Shown piece after piece: positions 42,685-51,334 of a stretch of DNA of 64,000 bases (position 1 is its first letter; every line of letters starts with the position of its first letter). The notes beneath the pieces were generated by a model. The model did not search any database. It was given only the letters and a program-made list of their open reading frames with translations, and was not told where the DNA came from. Location: NCBI GenBank assembly GCA_016716385.1, contig JADJWL010000018.1, forward strand, positions 1 to 64,000, given 5' to 3'. This stretch comes from Bryobacterales bacterium (GTDB lineage: Bacteria; Acidobacteriota; Terriglobia; Bryobacterales; Bryobacteraceae). The position numbers were made by a program, and so were the translations under genes.

Positions 42685-43859
42685 CGCAGTCCCGCCAAAC
42701 GCAGAATCGCGCAGGCCGCGAGCGGCGTGACCGCTGCTCCGACGACAGCCGGTGTGTAGCCATGGTGATCGACCAGCCAGCCCACCAGAGGCGAGACCGC
42801 CGCCTGCATCAGCCCGTATGCCGTCGTGAGGAACGCCACGGCAAAAGCCGCGTGGCGCGCGCCGAAAACGTCGAGCGGCATCGCGTAGATGTTCACGCTA
42901 AACGCGGAAACCGCAAAGAAGCTGACGGCGATCCCTGCCGCCGCCAGAGCCGGACCCGGCAGCCACGGCAGCGCCGCGGTGGCGAGCGCCGCGACTCCCG
43001 CCAGCAGACACCCCCGGTAGCGCGCTGTGAGCGCGTCCTTGCCAGAGCGCATGAGGCGGAAGGAGAGCCATCCTCCGGAGAAGCCTCCCAGTGTCGCGAA
43101 CAGGGCAGTGAACGAGGCGAGCCAGCCTGCCTGGGCGCGCGTGGCGCCGGCGGCGTCCACCAGGTAGAGCACAGTCCACACCGTCCAGATCGCGTAGAGG
43201 GTCATGCCGGTGGCGTTGGCGGCGGCGAACGCCCACAACCGGCGGTCACGAAGAATCGCGCGCGGCGTGGACTCGCGTGACGCCGGCTCGTCCGGCAGTT
43301 TCGGATCCATCCAGCGCCAGAGCGGGATCCAGAGCAGCCCCAGGACGCCTGTCACGAGGAAGGCCGCCCGCCAGTGAAAATGAATCGCCAGCGCCAGCGA
43401 CAGCGGCGGCGCCGCCATCAGACCAAGGCTGACGGCGACCTGGTTCAACGAGTGGCCGAGCGCGCGTTCTTCAGGCCGCAGGAAGCGGGCGATCGCCTTG
43501 CCGGACGCCGGAATGCCTCCCGCTTCGGCGACGCCCAGCACGCCGCGGCACGCGACGAGCGTGCCGAACGTGGTGCCGAGTCCGGTGGCGATACCGGCGA
43601 GCGACCAGGTCCCCAGCGCCAGGCTGATCCCGCGTGTGAGCCCGAGGCGGTCGATCAGCAGGCCCGCCGCCGGCGCCGCAATCGCGTAGGGAATTGAGAA
43701 CGCCGACGCCAGCAGGGCATACTGCGTGTTGTTCAACTCGAAAGCGTCCTTGATGAACGGTGCCACGCTGACGAGCGTCTGGCGGTCGAGAAAGTTGATC
43801 GAAGTGGAGAGAAGAAACACCGCCACCACGAGCCACCGGCGGCGCGGGATCGTCGGCAT
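42678..43859 (-). CDS. MFS transporter (ACS/hexuronate-type)
   Basis: A 393-residue, about 12-helix major facilitator. Family marks are RRRWLVVAVFLLSTSINFLDRQTLVSVAPFI in helix 1, the loop-2 motif GLLIDRLGLTRG (G....DR.G.r..), and CRGVLGVAEAGGIPASGKAIARF, typical of anion:cation symporters that carry sugar acids. The substrate is not certain. The ATG at 43859 shares a base with the stop of the upstream TPR-like gene (TGATG); an in-frame TTG one codon earlier is less likely. Located between that gene and the glycosyltransferases. Confidence 0.9.
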   Translation of the reverse strand: MPTIPRRRWLVVAVFLLSTSINFLDRQTLVSVAPFIKDAFELNNTQYALLASAFSIPYAIAAPAAGLLIDRLGLTRGISLALGTWSLAGIATGLGTTFGTLVACRGVLGVAEAGGIPASGKAIARFLRPEERALGHSLNQVAVSLGLMAAPPLSLALAIHFHWRAAFLVTGVLGLLWIPLWRWMDPKLPDEPASRESTPRAILRDRRLWAFAAANATGMTLYAIWTVWTVLYLVDAAGATRAQAGWLASFTALFATLGGFSGGWLSFRLMRSGKDALTARYRGCLLAGVAALATAALPWLPGPALAAAGIAVSFFAVSAFSVNIYAMPLDVFGARHAAFAVAFLTTAYGLMQAAVSPLVGWLVDHHGYTPAVVGAAVTPLAACAILRLAGLRW

Positions 43860-45421
43860 CAACGGAACTCGATGGAGGCGACCTCACCGGTGGTCCCCAA
43901 CGATACGCTCTCCTTCTGGAAATACTCAACGCGGACCGGCCGTGGCTTGATCCTGCCGCAGCCCAGCGCGAGTTCAGGCGCGCCGGCGATCGCCACTTGC
44001 GATGCGTCCGCAATCAGCAGCCGCACCGTCTTCCCGCCGGCCTGGATGATGAGCCGGGCCTGCCGTCCGAGGCAGTCGACCTGTACGATCGTTCCCTCGA
44101 CCTTTCCGTCCGGCTGCGGTCCGTCCCACCACGGCACCACTTCGGTGCCGGGTGGAGAGGGTGCGTTGCCCTCGTTCGCGCGCGCTTCGGCGGCGCGGAT
44201 TCTCGCGATCGCTTCCTGCTTGACGCGTTCGATATCCGCGCGCTCGGCTTCGAGCGCGCGCTGGCGCTCCCCTTCCAGAAAGGCAAGGCGCTGTGGCTCG
44301 ACGGCCAGACGGTGCTGCCGCATCTGCTCGCGCTGCGCCGGGGTCGCGGCGCTCTGCTCGGCCCGCAGCCAGGCGGCCGAGGCGCGGTCGAACTGCTGCG
44401 CCGCGAGATGGGCCTCGGCAAGCGCCTGCCATACTTCCGCCCGCCGCGGCTCCAGCGCGGATGCCGTTTCGAGCATCTCGACCCGCTCCCGCGGATTCTC
44501 GATGAGACGCGCCAGTCCGACCAATGGGTCCGCGGCGCGCGGCTGAAGTTCCCTGGCTTCCTCCAGGGCCTCGCGGGCCCGGTCGGGCACGGCAGTGCCG
44601 GCTTCAGCCAGCAACCGGGCGGCTTTGGCGGCACGCTCCTGCTCCTGCGTCAGAGCATCCAGCGCGACGCGTACGGCCTGGTCATCGGCGGAGCGCTCCG
44701 GATAGTCGCGATTCGGATCGATCGGCGCGGCGTTGAGTGGGGCGGTGTCGAATTGTCCCGCGGCCAGATGGCGTTCCGCCTCCGTGGCTAGCGCTTCGCG
44801 GTCTTTCCCCATCGTGTTCCGCCACGCGGGACCTTCATCCATCCCGCGCTGGAGGTTGCGGAGAAGCGCGGGCAAGCGGCCGCCATACGCAGGAGACGCA
44901 GCCAGCAGATGGACCAGCGCCCATTCGGATGTCCGCTCGGCGGGCGGCACGGGCGCGCCGATCCGGATCCTGCTGCGCTCTGTTTCCATCGTGCTGACCA
45001 GGGCGACCAGACCGTCTTCGATATCGCGCGGCATCCCCGCCACGCTCGCCTCGATCAACGTCCGGGCAAACGCCGCGAAGAACGGCGGACCGGGCAGGGC
45101 GTCCGCTGCCAGCACCAGGGTCACGCCCGCCGCCGACCGCTGGATGTCCCCGCCGCCGCGGTATGGCGTGGCGTCGCGTTCGCGCCGGAACAGGTACACC
45201 GGCGTCCGCTCGACTCCGGCCGCCGTCTTCAGGTCCGGCTCGCCTAGCAGCAGTCCCAAGCCGTGACGGAACTGTTCGAGGGCGACGCCCAGATCCCGTG
45301 CCTGGCGGCCGGAAGCATCAGTGTAGATTTCAAAGTGCGGGGTGCGGTACAGGCTCCAGTCCGCCGCCGGCGCGCCGGCCGCGAGGCAGAGGCTCAGGAC
45401 CGCCATCCACCGCCCACGCAT
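43859..45421 (-). CDS. Exported protein with TPR-like region, function unknown
   Basis: A 520-residue protein with a signal peptide (MRGRWMAVLSLCLAAGAPAAD). It opens with WSLYRTPHFEIYTDASGRQARDLGVALEQFR, the pattern of DUF1570-type exported proteins that often precede TPR arrays. Residues ~270-380 are TPR-like helices (AREALEEARELQPRAADPLVGLARLIENP, VWQALAEAHLAAQQFDRASAAWLRAE). A coiled coil follows (~385-425), then a C-terminal beta module (VDCLGRQARLIIQAGGKTVRLLI). A gluzincin-like HExxH is not evident, so no enzyme activity is assigned. The ATG at 45421 was chosen over the TTG at 45427. It starts two bases after the DinB stop and is coupled to the MFS gene. Confidence 0.75.
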   Translation of the reverse strand: MRGRWMAVLSLCLAAGAPAADWSLYRTPHFEIYTDASGRQARDLGVALEQFRHGLGLLLGEPDLKTAAGVERTPVYLFRRERDATPYRGGGDIQRSAAGVTLVLAADALPGPPFFAAFARTLIEASVAGMPRDIEDGLVALVSTMETERSRIRIGAPVPPAERTSEWALVHLLAASPAYGGRLPALLRNLQRGMDEGPAWRNTMGKDREALATEAERHLAAGQFDTAPLNAAPIDPNRDYPERSADDQAVRVALDALTQEQERAAKAARLLAEAGTAVPDRAREALEEARELQPRAADPLVGLARLIENPRERVEMLETASALEPRRAEVWQALAEAHLAAQQFDRASAAWLRAEQSAATPAQREQMRQHRLAVEPQRLAFLEGERQRALEAERADIERVKQEAIARIRAAEARANEGNAPSPPGTEVVPWWDGPQPDGKVEGTIVQVDCLGRQARLIIQAGGKTVRLLIADASQVAIAGAPELALGCGRIKPRPVRVEYFQKESVSLGTTGEVASIEFR

Positions 45422-45423
45422 GT

Positions 45424-46047
45424 TCAAGCCGCCTTCGGAAATTCGCGCGCCCGCAGGATCTCGCGAATCTGCGACTGATGCCGGCGCTCATGCATCGTCA
45501 CGATGCGGAGGACCTGCATCACGTTGTTGTCGCCGAGCAGCGGATGGCGGTAGCGCATCCGGGCATAGTCGAGGCGCGGGTTGGCGCGCAGCAGCGCCGC
45601 TGTCTCTTCGAAAGACTGGCGGAGCGCCTCGCGCAATTCGCCAACCGGCTTGCCCCTGCCGGGCTCGGCCACGGTCGGACGCTGGGCCGGAATGAGGCGG
45701 AACTCCGCCATGGTCTCCCGCACGAACGAGGGCACAAACATGTTGAGCATCGTGAACGGCACTTCGAGGAAGGGCAGGAATGCTTTTGGGATATACGCGA
45801 TCGACGTGTTCACGTCGGAGAAGCTGTGCGTGATCACCGGCCGCCGTCCGGTCTTCTCCAGTTCGATCAGCCGCCCGATCACGTCGCGGTACATGCGTTC
45901 GGCGATCAGCAGGTGGTCGAGGACCTCGCCCACGGACCACCGGTCCGGAGCCGGGCGAAAGTCCGACTGCTGCTGCGTCAGATCCGCCGCCGCATCGAGG
46001 GTCTTGGTGCGCGTGTCCCGCAGGAGCGTCAGAGCCGGTTCGAACAT
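45424..46047 (-). CDS. DinB family protein
   Basis: A 207-residue four-helix-bundle protein of the DinB/YfiT superfamily. Marks are the helix FRPAPDRWSVGEVLDHLLIAERMYRDVI with the metal-binding histidine (HLL) and the C-terminal MHERRHQSQIREIL with HERRH. These three histidines commonly bind a divalent metal; members include thiol-dependent transferases, but most are uncharacterised. The name derives from a DNA-damage-inducible Bacillus gene and does not imply repair. The ATG at 46047 follows the upstream stop by one base (TGAAATG) and its product is a paralogue of that gene's product. Confidence 0.9.
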   Translation of the reverse strand: MFEPALTLLRDTRTKTLDAAADLTQQQSDFRPAPDRWSVGEVLDHLLIAERMYRDVIGRLIELEKTGRRPVITHSFSDVNTSIAYIPKAFLPFLEVPFTMLNMFVPSFVRETMAEFRLIPAQRPTVAEPGRGKPVGELREALRQSFEETAALLRANPRLDYARMRYRHPLLGDNNVMQVLRIVTMHERRHQSQIREILRAREFPKAA

Positions 46048-46048
46048 T

Positions 46049-46708
46049 TCAACCAGTATTATCCCGCGATTCGCTCCGCGCAAACGCAAGGATCTCCCGA
46101 AGCTGCGCCTGGTGCCGCTCTTCGTGGACCGCCAGCATCCGCAGCGTCGCGGGCAGCGACCCTGATCCGATTAGCGGCTGGCTGTACCGCATGGCATCGT
46201 AGTCCAGCCCCGCATTGGCCTCGATCAGAGCGCGCAGAGCGGCCGCGGAGTCATGAAGTCCGCCAGTCAGCGTATCCAGAGGGATGCCATGCTCCGGTTG
46301 GGCGAGAGCAGGATGCCGCATCCGGATCAGTCTGGAGCGTCCGAGTGCGCGGCGCAGCGGCGCCGGCGTCGCGGTGTGAAACACCGCCAGGGGCCCTTCC
46401 AGCCAGCGCATCCAACTCAGCGGGACGATGCGCAATCCGTTGTCGATGTCCGCAAACCCATCGCGCAGAACCGGCCTCCGCCCCTCCCGCTGAAGCGCGA
46501 TCAACCGTTGGGCGATCGAAAGAAAGATCATGTCCGCTTTGCAGAGCTGGTCCAGGACCTCGCCCGCCGACCATCTGCCCACTGCGGGATGCTCGGCCAC
46601 CGAACGGCTGTCGAAACACCCGGCAAGCTCCAATGTCGCCGCGCGTGTCCGTTCAAACACGGCAAGGGCTTGGCCGATAGCTCCGCGAATGTCGGCCCGA
46701 GGCGCCAT
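46049..46708 (-). CDS. DinB family protein (paralogue)
   Basis: A 219-residue DinB/YfiT-type protein. The metal-site region VGRWSAGEVLDQLCKADMIFLSI aligns with that of the next gene, but the first histidine is a glutamine here (DQL instead of DHL). The C-terminal HEERHQAQLREIL keeps two histidines. With one ligand changed, metal binding may differ. A TAGAAT hexamer lies just before the ATG at 46708. It is the first gene of a long minus-strand unit and diverges from the antiporter gene with 26 bp between starts. Confidence 0.88.
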   Translation of the reverse strand: MAPRADIRGAIGQALAVFERTRAATLELAGCFDSRSVAEHPAVGRWSAGEVLDQLCKADMIFLSIAQRLIALQREGRRPVLRDGFADIDNGLRIVPLSWMRWLEGPLAVFHTATPAPLRRALGRSRLIRMRHPALAQPEHGIPLDTLTGGLHDSAAALRALIEANAGLDYDAMRYSQPLIGSGSLPATLRMLAVHEERHQAQLREILAFARSESRDNTG

Positions 46709-46734
46709 GGTATTCTAGACGCTGCTAACTTCCC

Positions 46735-48036
46735 ATGGCGTCGTTCCCCCTGAGAATTCTTCTTTTTTTTGCCGCGGCGAGCGGTCTTTGGGCGGCGAGC
46801 GGGGACCACGGCGGACTCATCCCCTATCTGTTCGCGCTCGTCGGGATTCTGCTCGCCGCCAAGGTTGGCGGTGAGGTCTTCGAGCGTCTTGGACTCCCGG
46901 CGGTTCTGGGCGAACTCCTCACCGGTATGATCCTCGGGAACCTGCACCTGGCAGGCATAGACTGGGCCGAACCGCTCAAGCAGATGCGCGCCATGGAAGC
47001 GATCGCCGAAGTCGGGGTCATTTTGCTGTTGTTCGAAGTCGGCCTCGAGTCCCACATGCGCGACTTGCTCGCCGTGGGCAGCTCCGCGATGCTCGTTGCC
47101 GCTCTCGGCGTGGTGATGCCGATCGGGCTCGGCTACGGGGTCTCGGCATTCTTCCTGAACGACGCCGCCTGGTACGTCCACCTGTTCGTCGGCGCCACGC
47201 TGGCGGCGACGAGCGTCGGGATAACGGCGCGGGTTTTGCGCGATCTCAAGAAGATGGACACGAAAGAGGCCAAGATCATTCTCGGCGCCGCCGTCGTGGA
47301 TGACGTTCTGGGTCTGGTGATTCTGGCGATCGTGACAGGCCTGGTTTCCTCGATCGGCGCGGGCGGCGAAGCGACAATCGCCGCCGGACCGCTGCTTTTC
47401 ATCATCGGCAAGGCAGTGGCATTTCTGGCCGGAGCGATCATCGTGGGACGGTTTGTCCACGTACGGCTGGTGCGCGTGGGGAGCAGGTTCCGGGTTCCGG
47501 GTATGGCGCTGGTGATCGCGATCACCCACTGCTTCACGCTGGCAGCGCTCGCCGCGGTCATGGGCCTGGATCCGATCGTGGGCGCATTCGCCGCCGGACT
47601 CGTCCTCGAAGAAAGTGACTACGAGGAGTTCCACCGGCGCGGCTCCCTGACAGTGGAGGAGCTGGTCCGCCCGCTCTCAACGTTGCTGATTCCGGTGTTC
47701 TTCGTCTCCATGGGCCTCAAGGTCGACTTCGCCGCCTTCGCGTCCTGGAAGGTGATCGCGTTTGCTGCCGCGCTGACCGTCGCCGCAATTGCCGGAAAGC
47801 AAGTATGCGCGCTCGGAGTCCTGGAAAAGGGTCTGAACCGTGGGGTTGTCGGAATCGGTATGATCCCCCGCGGTGAGGTCGGATTGATCTTCACCGGGAT
47901 CGGGGCCTCGCTCGTCGTCTTCCAGCGCCCGATTCTATCTGCCGAGACCGTGTCGGCGCTCGTGGTGATGGTTGTGTTGACCACCGTGATGACCCCTCCT
48001 CTGTTGAAGATCTTCTTCGCTCGCGGCGCACGCTGA
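46735..48036 (+). CDS. Cation:proton antiporter (CPA2/KefB-type)
   Basis: A 433-residue membrane protein with an apparent N-terminal signal or extra helix (FPLRILLFFAAASGLWAASG) followed by ~12 helices of the monovalent cation:proton antiporter-2 family. Marks are GEVFERLGLPAVLGELLTGMILGN, VGVILLLFEVGLESH, LFVGATLAATSVGITARVL (the helix-5 region), ILGAAVVDDVLGLVILAIV with the paired aspartates that move cations in this family, and GIGMIPRGEVGLIF. No TrkA-N/C regulatory domain follows, so it is a short form. It probably exchanges Na+ or K+ for H+. Its ATG shares a 26-bp divergent gap with a DinB gene. The lexA gene follows 61 bp later with its own promoter. Confidence 0.93.
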   Translation: MASFPLRILLFFAAASGLWAASGDHGGLIPYLFALVGILLAAKVGGEVFERLGLPAVLGELLTGMILGNLHLAGIDWAEPLKQMRAMEAIAEVGVILLLFEVGLESHMRDLLAVGSSAMLVAALGVVMPIGLGYGVSAFFLNDAAWYVHLFVGATLAATSVGITARVLRDLKKMDTKEAKIILGAAVVDDVLGLVILAIVTGLVSSIGAGGEATIAAGPLLFIIGKAVAFLAGAIIVGRFVHVRLVRVGSRFRVPGMALVIAITHCFTLAALAAVMGLDPIVGAFAAGLVLEESDYEEFHRRGSLTVEELVRPLSTLLIPVFFVSMGLKVDFAAFASWKVIAFAAALTVAAIAGKQVCALGVLEKGLNRGVVGIGMIPRGEVGLIFTGIGASLVVFQRPILSAETVSALVVMVVLTTVMTPPLLKIFFARGAR

Positions 48037-48045
48037 AGATTGTCC

Positions 48046-48075
48046 TTGACTTTTCTCTTTTTGTTCGCCTAGGAT
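48046..48075 (+). promoter_or_regulatory. lexA promoter
   Basis: TTGACT (48046-48051) and TAGGAT (48070-48075) are 18 bp apart. The predicted start is about 48082, before the AAGGAGAAG ribosome-binding site at 48083-48091. Confidence 0.6.
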
Positions 48076-48079
48076 CGAA
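48064..48079. promoter_or_regulatory. Candidate LexA operator
   Basis: TTCG-N8-CGAA is an inverted repeat centred on CCTAGG and covering the -10 box of lexA. An autoregulatory operator is expected at this place. I do not know the acidobacterial LexA consensus, so this is inference from symmetry and position. Confidence 0.4.
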
Positions 48080-48097
48080 TGGAAGGAGAAGATCGAC

Positions 48098-48730
48098 ATG
48101 GCCCTGACGAAGCGGCAGAAAGAAGTCCTGGATTTCATTGCCCGCTGGGTGGAGGACAACGGCTACAGCCCCAGCTACGAAGAGATCGCCCGGGGGATGG
48201 AGCTGGCTTCGCTGGCCACGGTGCACAAGCACATCGAGACGCTCGAATCGAAGCAGTATCTGAAGCGCGGGTACAACAAGAGCCGCTCGCTGGATTTGGG
48301 GCCGAAATACTTCCAGGAGCAGCGGCGGCACCGGAGCGAATCGCCGCGATCAGCCGAGATCCCGCTGCTGGGGAGGATCGCGGCGGGACGTCCTGTCGAA
48401 GCGGTGGCGCAGCAGGAATCGCTGCGATTCGGTGATTTTCTCGACAATCCGAACCTGTTCGCTCTTGAGGTTTCCGGCGAATCGATGATCGAAGACCATA
48501 TCTGTCCGGGTGATATGGTCCTGGTGGAGAAGACGGCGTCGGTGCGCGACGGAGAGGTGGTTGTGGCGCTGGTGGGCGGCCAGGAAACCACGCTGAAACG
48601 GTTCTATCGGGAGCCTGGGGGGCAGGCGCGGCTCCAGCCCGCAAACTCCGCGATGAGTCCGATTCTTGTTCCCTTGGAAACAGTGGAGATACAGGGCCGC
48701 CTGCTCGCCGTCCTCAGGCGCTACCGTTAG
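48098..48730 (+). CDS. lexA: LexA repressor
   Basis: A 210-residue SOS repressor and self-cleaving peptidase. The N-terminal winged helix-turn-helix begins LTKRQKEVLDFIARWVEDNGYSPSYEEIA. The cleavage site is A96-G97 in LGRIAAGRPVEA. The catalytic dyad is S129 (FALEVSGESMIED) and K167 (GQETTLKRFYRE). The protein would bind SOS operators and be inactivated when RecA filaments trigger self-cleavage. ATG 48098 follows AAGGAGAAG. Promoter and a candidate operator lie just upstream, so autoregulation is likely. The gene is convergent with the DUF2934 gene. Confidence 0.96.
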   Translation: MALTKRQKEVLDFIARWVEDNGYSPSYEEIARGMELASLATVHKHIETLESKQYLKRGYNKSRSLDLGPKYFQEQRRHRSESPRSAEIPLLGRIAAGRPVEAVAQQESLRFGDFLDNPNLFALEVSGESMIEDHICPGDMVLVEKTASVRDGEVVVALVGGQETTLKRFYREPGGQARLQPANSAMSPILVPLETVEIQGRLLAVLRRYR

Positions 48731-48749
48731 AGGCGGGCAGGCGGCGGCA

Positions 48750-49100
48750 TTAGCCGGCAGCCAGAGCCGCTTCTCTTTCCCTGCGGAGATCGTGTTCCGC
48801 GCGGAACCAGTCGACTTCGTTAAATCCGTCGATCTTGCCTCGGGCTTCCCAGTAGGAGTACGCGCGCATGGCAATTTCCTCCCGGGTGACGATGATGGCC
48901 TGCGCTGCCGCCTTCTTACGGGCGGGTGCGCGGCGTTTGGGCGCTGGAGCCGGCGGTTCAGCCGCTTTGGTCTCCACCTTTGCCGCGGACTTCTGCGGGG
49001 AGACTTTGGTGGAATGAGCAGCGGGAGTCCGTCTCTTTCGGGCCGGAGCCGGACTGGCAGCCGGCGGCGCCGGTTCCGGAGTCTTGCGCTTGGTTGCCAT
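48750..49100 (-). CDS. DUF2934 domain-containing protein
   Basis: A 116-residue protein. Residues 1-65 are a disordered Lys/Pro/Ala-rich tail (TKRKTPEPAPPAASPAPARKRR). Residues ~72-110 form the DUF2934 motif: EEIAMRAYSYWEARGKIDGFNEVDWFRAEHDLRRE. The domain is short and widespread in Acidobacteria and Proteobacteria; the basic tail resembles histone-H1-like nucleic-acid-binding tails. The function is unknown. It is monocistronic on the minus strand between lexA and the NfeD gene. Confidence 0.88.
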   Translation of the reverse strand: MATKRKTPEPAPPAASPAPARKRRTPAAHSTKVSPQKSAAKVETKAAEPPAPAPKRRAPARKKAAAQAIIVTREEIAMRAYSYWEARGKIDGFNEVDWFRAEHDLRREREAALAAG

Positions 49101-49177
49101 AGCGCCATTTTACCTGCTTTCGATCCAATGGTGTGTTACGGAATTTTGCGCGAATTTCGCGCAAAATCCTTTTGATC

Positions 49178-49207
49178 TTGTTCGCCTCCGGTTCCTCGGT
49201 GTATAGT
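49178..49207 (+). promoter_or_regulatory. Promoter of the NfeD-slipin unit
   Basis: TTGTTC (49178-49183) and TATAGT (49202-49207) with 18 bp spacing. The start would be about 49214, three bases before the TTG start codon. Confidence 0.45.
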
Positions 49208-49216
49208 TAAGGTAGA

Positions 49217-50521
49217 TTGATCAACTGGTTACGCATCCTCTGGGTGTGCTGCTGCTTGGCGGCGGCACACGGCGGACCGGCGGCTGGCTCCGCGAAAGTT
49301 CTCGCGGTGGATTTGGACGGAGTTGTTCATCCCATTACCGTCGAGATCGTCGAACGGGCCACGGCGCAAGCCGGTGCGGAGGGATATTCGGCGGTCCTGC
49401 TCAAGATCAACACACCGGGGGGCCTGCTCGACGCCACCCGCCAGACAATCGAACGAATCGTCGCCTCTCCCGTTCCCGTGATCACCTACGTCTATCCGAG
49501 CGGCGGCCGGGCGGCTTCGGCCGGATTCTTCCTGCTTCAGGCGGGCGACATCGCGGCGATGGCGCCGGGCACGAACACGGGCGCCGCGCATCCCGTGCTG
49601 GTCGGCCGCGAGATGGACGAGATCATGAAGCAGAAGGCCGAGAGCGACGCCGCCGCTTCCATCCGGAGCATGGCCGCCAAGCGCGGACGCAACGACAAGC
49701 TGGCGGAACTGGCAGTCCGCGAAAGCAAGTCCTTCACCGAGCAGGAGGCGCTGGCCGAACGGCTGATCGAACTTGTTGCCCAGGATCCGCAAGACTTGCT
49801 GGCGCAGTTGCACGGGCGGGAGATCACCCGTTTCGATGGCCGCAAGGAGACGCTCGATCTCGAAGGCGCCACCCTGACAGCTTACGAATTGAACCTGCGG
49901 CAGCGTTTCCTGCGCGCCATCAGCGACCCGAATATCGCGCTCGTGCTGCTGGTGCTCGGGGTCTTGGGCGTCTACGTCGAGTTCTCCACACCGGGCCTGA
50001 TCTTCCCCGGGGTCGCGGGAGCGATTCTTGCGCTGCTGGCCCTGTCGGCCATCTCAGTGCTGCCGATCAGTTGGACCGGCGTCGCGTTGCTTCTGCTTGC
50101 CATTACCCTGTTCATTCTGGAGACACAAGTGGCTTCGCACGGCATTCTCGGAATCGGCGGCGCGGTAGCGATGGTGCTCGGGTCGGTGCTGCTGATCGAC
50201 TCCCCCATCCCGGAAATGCGCATCCGCTGGTCAGTAGCTCTGGCGGTGGGTGTGCCCTTTGCGGCCATCACCGTGTTCCTGGTGACTCTCGTTGTGCGGG
50301 CCCGTGCGAACAAAGTGATGACCGGCGCGCCCGGCATGCTGGACGCCAACGGCATTGCTGTGACCGATTTGAACCCGCGCGGCCGGATTCTGGTGCTCGG
50401 CGAGTACTGGCACGCCGTCAGCGATCCGCCTGCAGCCGCCGGGGCTCGCGTGCGCGTAGTGGGTGTACGGGGTCTCGAACTCGATGTCCGGCCCGAACCG
50501 GGTCAGGACCCAATCCATTAG
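49217..50521 (+). CDS. NfeD family membrane serine protease (ClpP class)
   Basis: A 434-residue protein starting at TTG 49217. A signal peptide is followed by a ClpP-class serine protease domain (~30-220) with the serine in YPSGGRAASAGFFLLQAGDIAAMAPGTNTGAAHPV and a lysine in IMKQKAESDAAA as its partner, then three or four membrane helices (~235-345) and a C-terminal OB-fold NfeD domain (VTDLNPRGRILVLGEYW). It is the long NfeD1b form, which in archaea cleaves stomatin-like proteins. The slipin gene follows nine bases later, the classic partnership. Role: membrane-protein quality control or raft-type organisation. Confidence 0.93.
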   Translation: MINWLRILWVCCCLAAAHGGPAAGSAKVLAVDLDGVVHPITVEIVERATAQAGAEGYSAVLLKINTPGGLLDATRQTIERIVASPVPVITYVYPSGGRAASAGFFLLQAGDIAAMAPGTNTGAAHPVLVGREMDEIMKQKAESDAAASIRSMAAKRGRNDKLAELAVRESKSFTEQEALAERLIELVAQDPQDLLAQLHGREITRFDGRKETLDLEGATLTAYELNLRQRFLRAISDPNIALVLLVLGVLGVYVEFSTPGLIFPGVAGAILALLALSAISVLPISWTGVALLLLAITLFILETQVASHGILGIGGAVAMVLGSVLLIDSPIPEMRIRWSVALAVGVPFAAITVFLVTLVVRARANKVMTGAPGMLDANGIAVTDLNPRGRILVLGEYWHAVSDPPAAAGARVRVVGVRGLELDVRPEPGQDPIH

Positions 50522-50530
50522 GAGACTGAC

Positions 50531-51331
50531 ATGCTGGATCTGACCACGATCGCCATCCTCATCGTCGTTCTGTACGTGGTTTCGTCGATCAAGATTCTCG
50601 CCGAGTACGAGCGGGGCGTCATCTTCCGCCTCGGTCGCGTTCTGCCGCAACCGAAAGGCCCCGGCATCGCCCTGGTGTTTGCGCCGATCGACCGGATTGT
50701 TCGCGTCTCCCTGCGCATCGACACGATCGACGTGCCCACGCAGGACGTTGTCACCCGCGATAACATTTCGGTCAAAGTAAACGCGGTGCTCTACTTCCGT
50801 GTGGTCGATCCGAACCTCGCGGTGCTGCAGGTGAGCAACTTCCTCTACGCCACCTCGCAGCTTGCGCAGACAACCTTGCGCAGCGTGTTGGGCGAAGTCG
50901 AATTGGACGAGTTGCTCAGCGAGCGCGAGAAGCTGAACCTGAAGCTCCAGACGATCCTCGACAACCACACCGCCCCATGGGGTATCAAGGTGACCATGGT
51001 CGAGGTGAAGCAGGTCGACCTGCCGGAGCTGATGATTCGCGCCATCGCCAAGCAGGCCGAAGCCGAGCGTGACCGCCGGGCGAAGGTCATCCACGCGGAG
51101 GGCGAATACATGGCGGCGGAGAAACTCAGCATGGCGGCGCAGACGATCCAGCGCCAGCCTATCGCCCTGCAACTGCGCTATCTGCAGACCCTGGTGGAGA
51201 TCGGCGCGGACAAGAACACGACGATTGTCTTCCCGTTGCCGGTCGATATATTCTCGTCAGTGAGCCGGCTGTTGGAGCAGCTTGCCGACGACGACAAGAA
51301 GAAGGCGGGGGAAGCGGGGACCCAAGAGTAA
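50531..51331 (+). CDS. Slipin (stomatin/SPFH family)
   Basis: A 266-residue membrane-anchored SPFH protein. Helix 1 (LTTIAILIVVLYVVSSIKIL) is followed by YERGVIFRLGRVLP, the stomatin signature, then an SPFH domain (IDTIDVPTQDVVTRDNISVKVNAVLYFRV) and a long helix (~170-230) that drives oligomerisation (AEAERDRRAKVIHAEGEYMAAEKL). Slipins are partners and substrates of NfeD proteases and organise membrane microdomains. GGAGAC precedes the ATG. The pair is followed three bases later by a SPOR-type protein, so three envelope genes form one unit. Confidence 0.95.
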   Translation: MLDLTTIAILIVVLYVVSSIKILAEYERGVIFRLGRVLPQPKGPGIALVFAPIDRIVRVSLRIDTIDVPTQDVVTRDNISVKVNAVLYFRVVDPNLAVLQVSNFLYATSQLAQTTLRSVLGEVELDELLSEREKLNLKLQTILDNHTAPWGIKVTMVEVKQVDLPELMIRAIAKQAEAERDRRAKVIHAEGEYMAAEKLSMAAQTIQRQPIALQLRYLQTLVEIGADKNTTIVFPLPVDIFSSVSRLLEQLADDDKKKAGEAGTQE

Positions 51332-51334
51332 GCA

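Noticed and set aside
49178..49188. TTGTTCGCCT shared with the lexA promoter, possible second LexA site
   Set aside because: The inverted CGAA half is absent here, and GTTCGCC also occurs by chance in GC-rich coding sequence.
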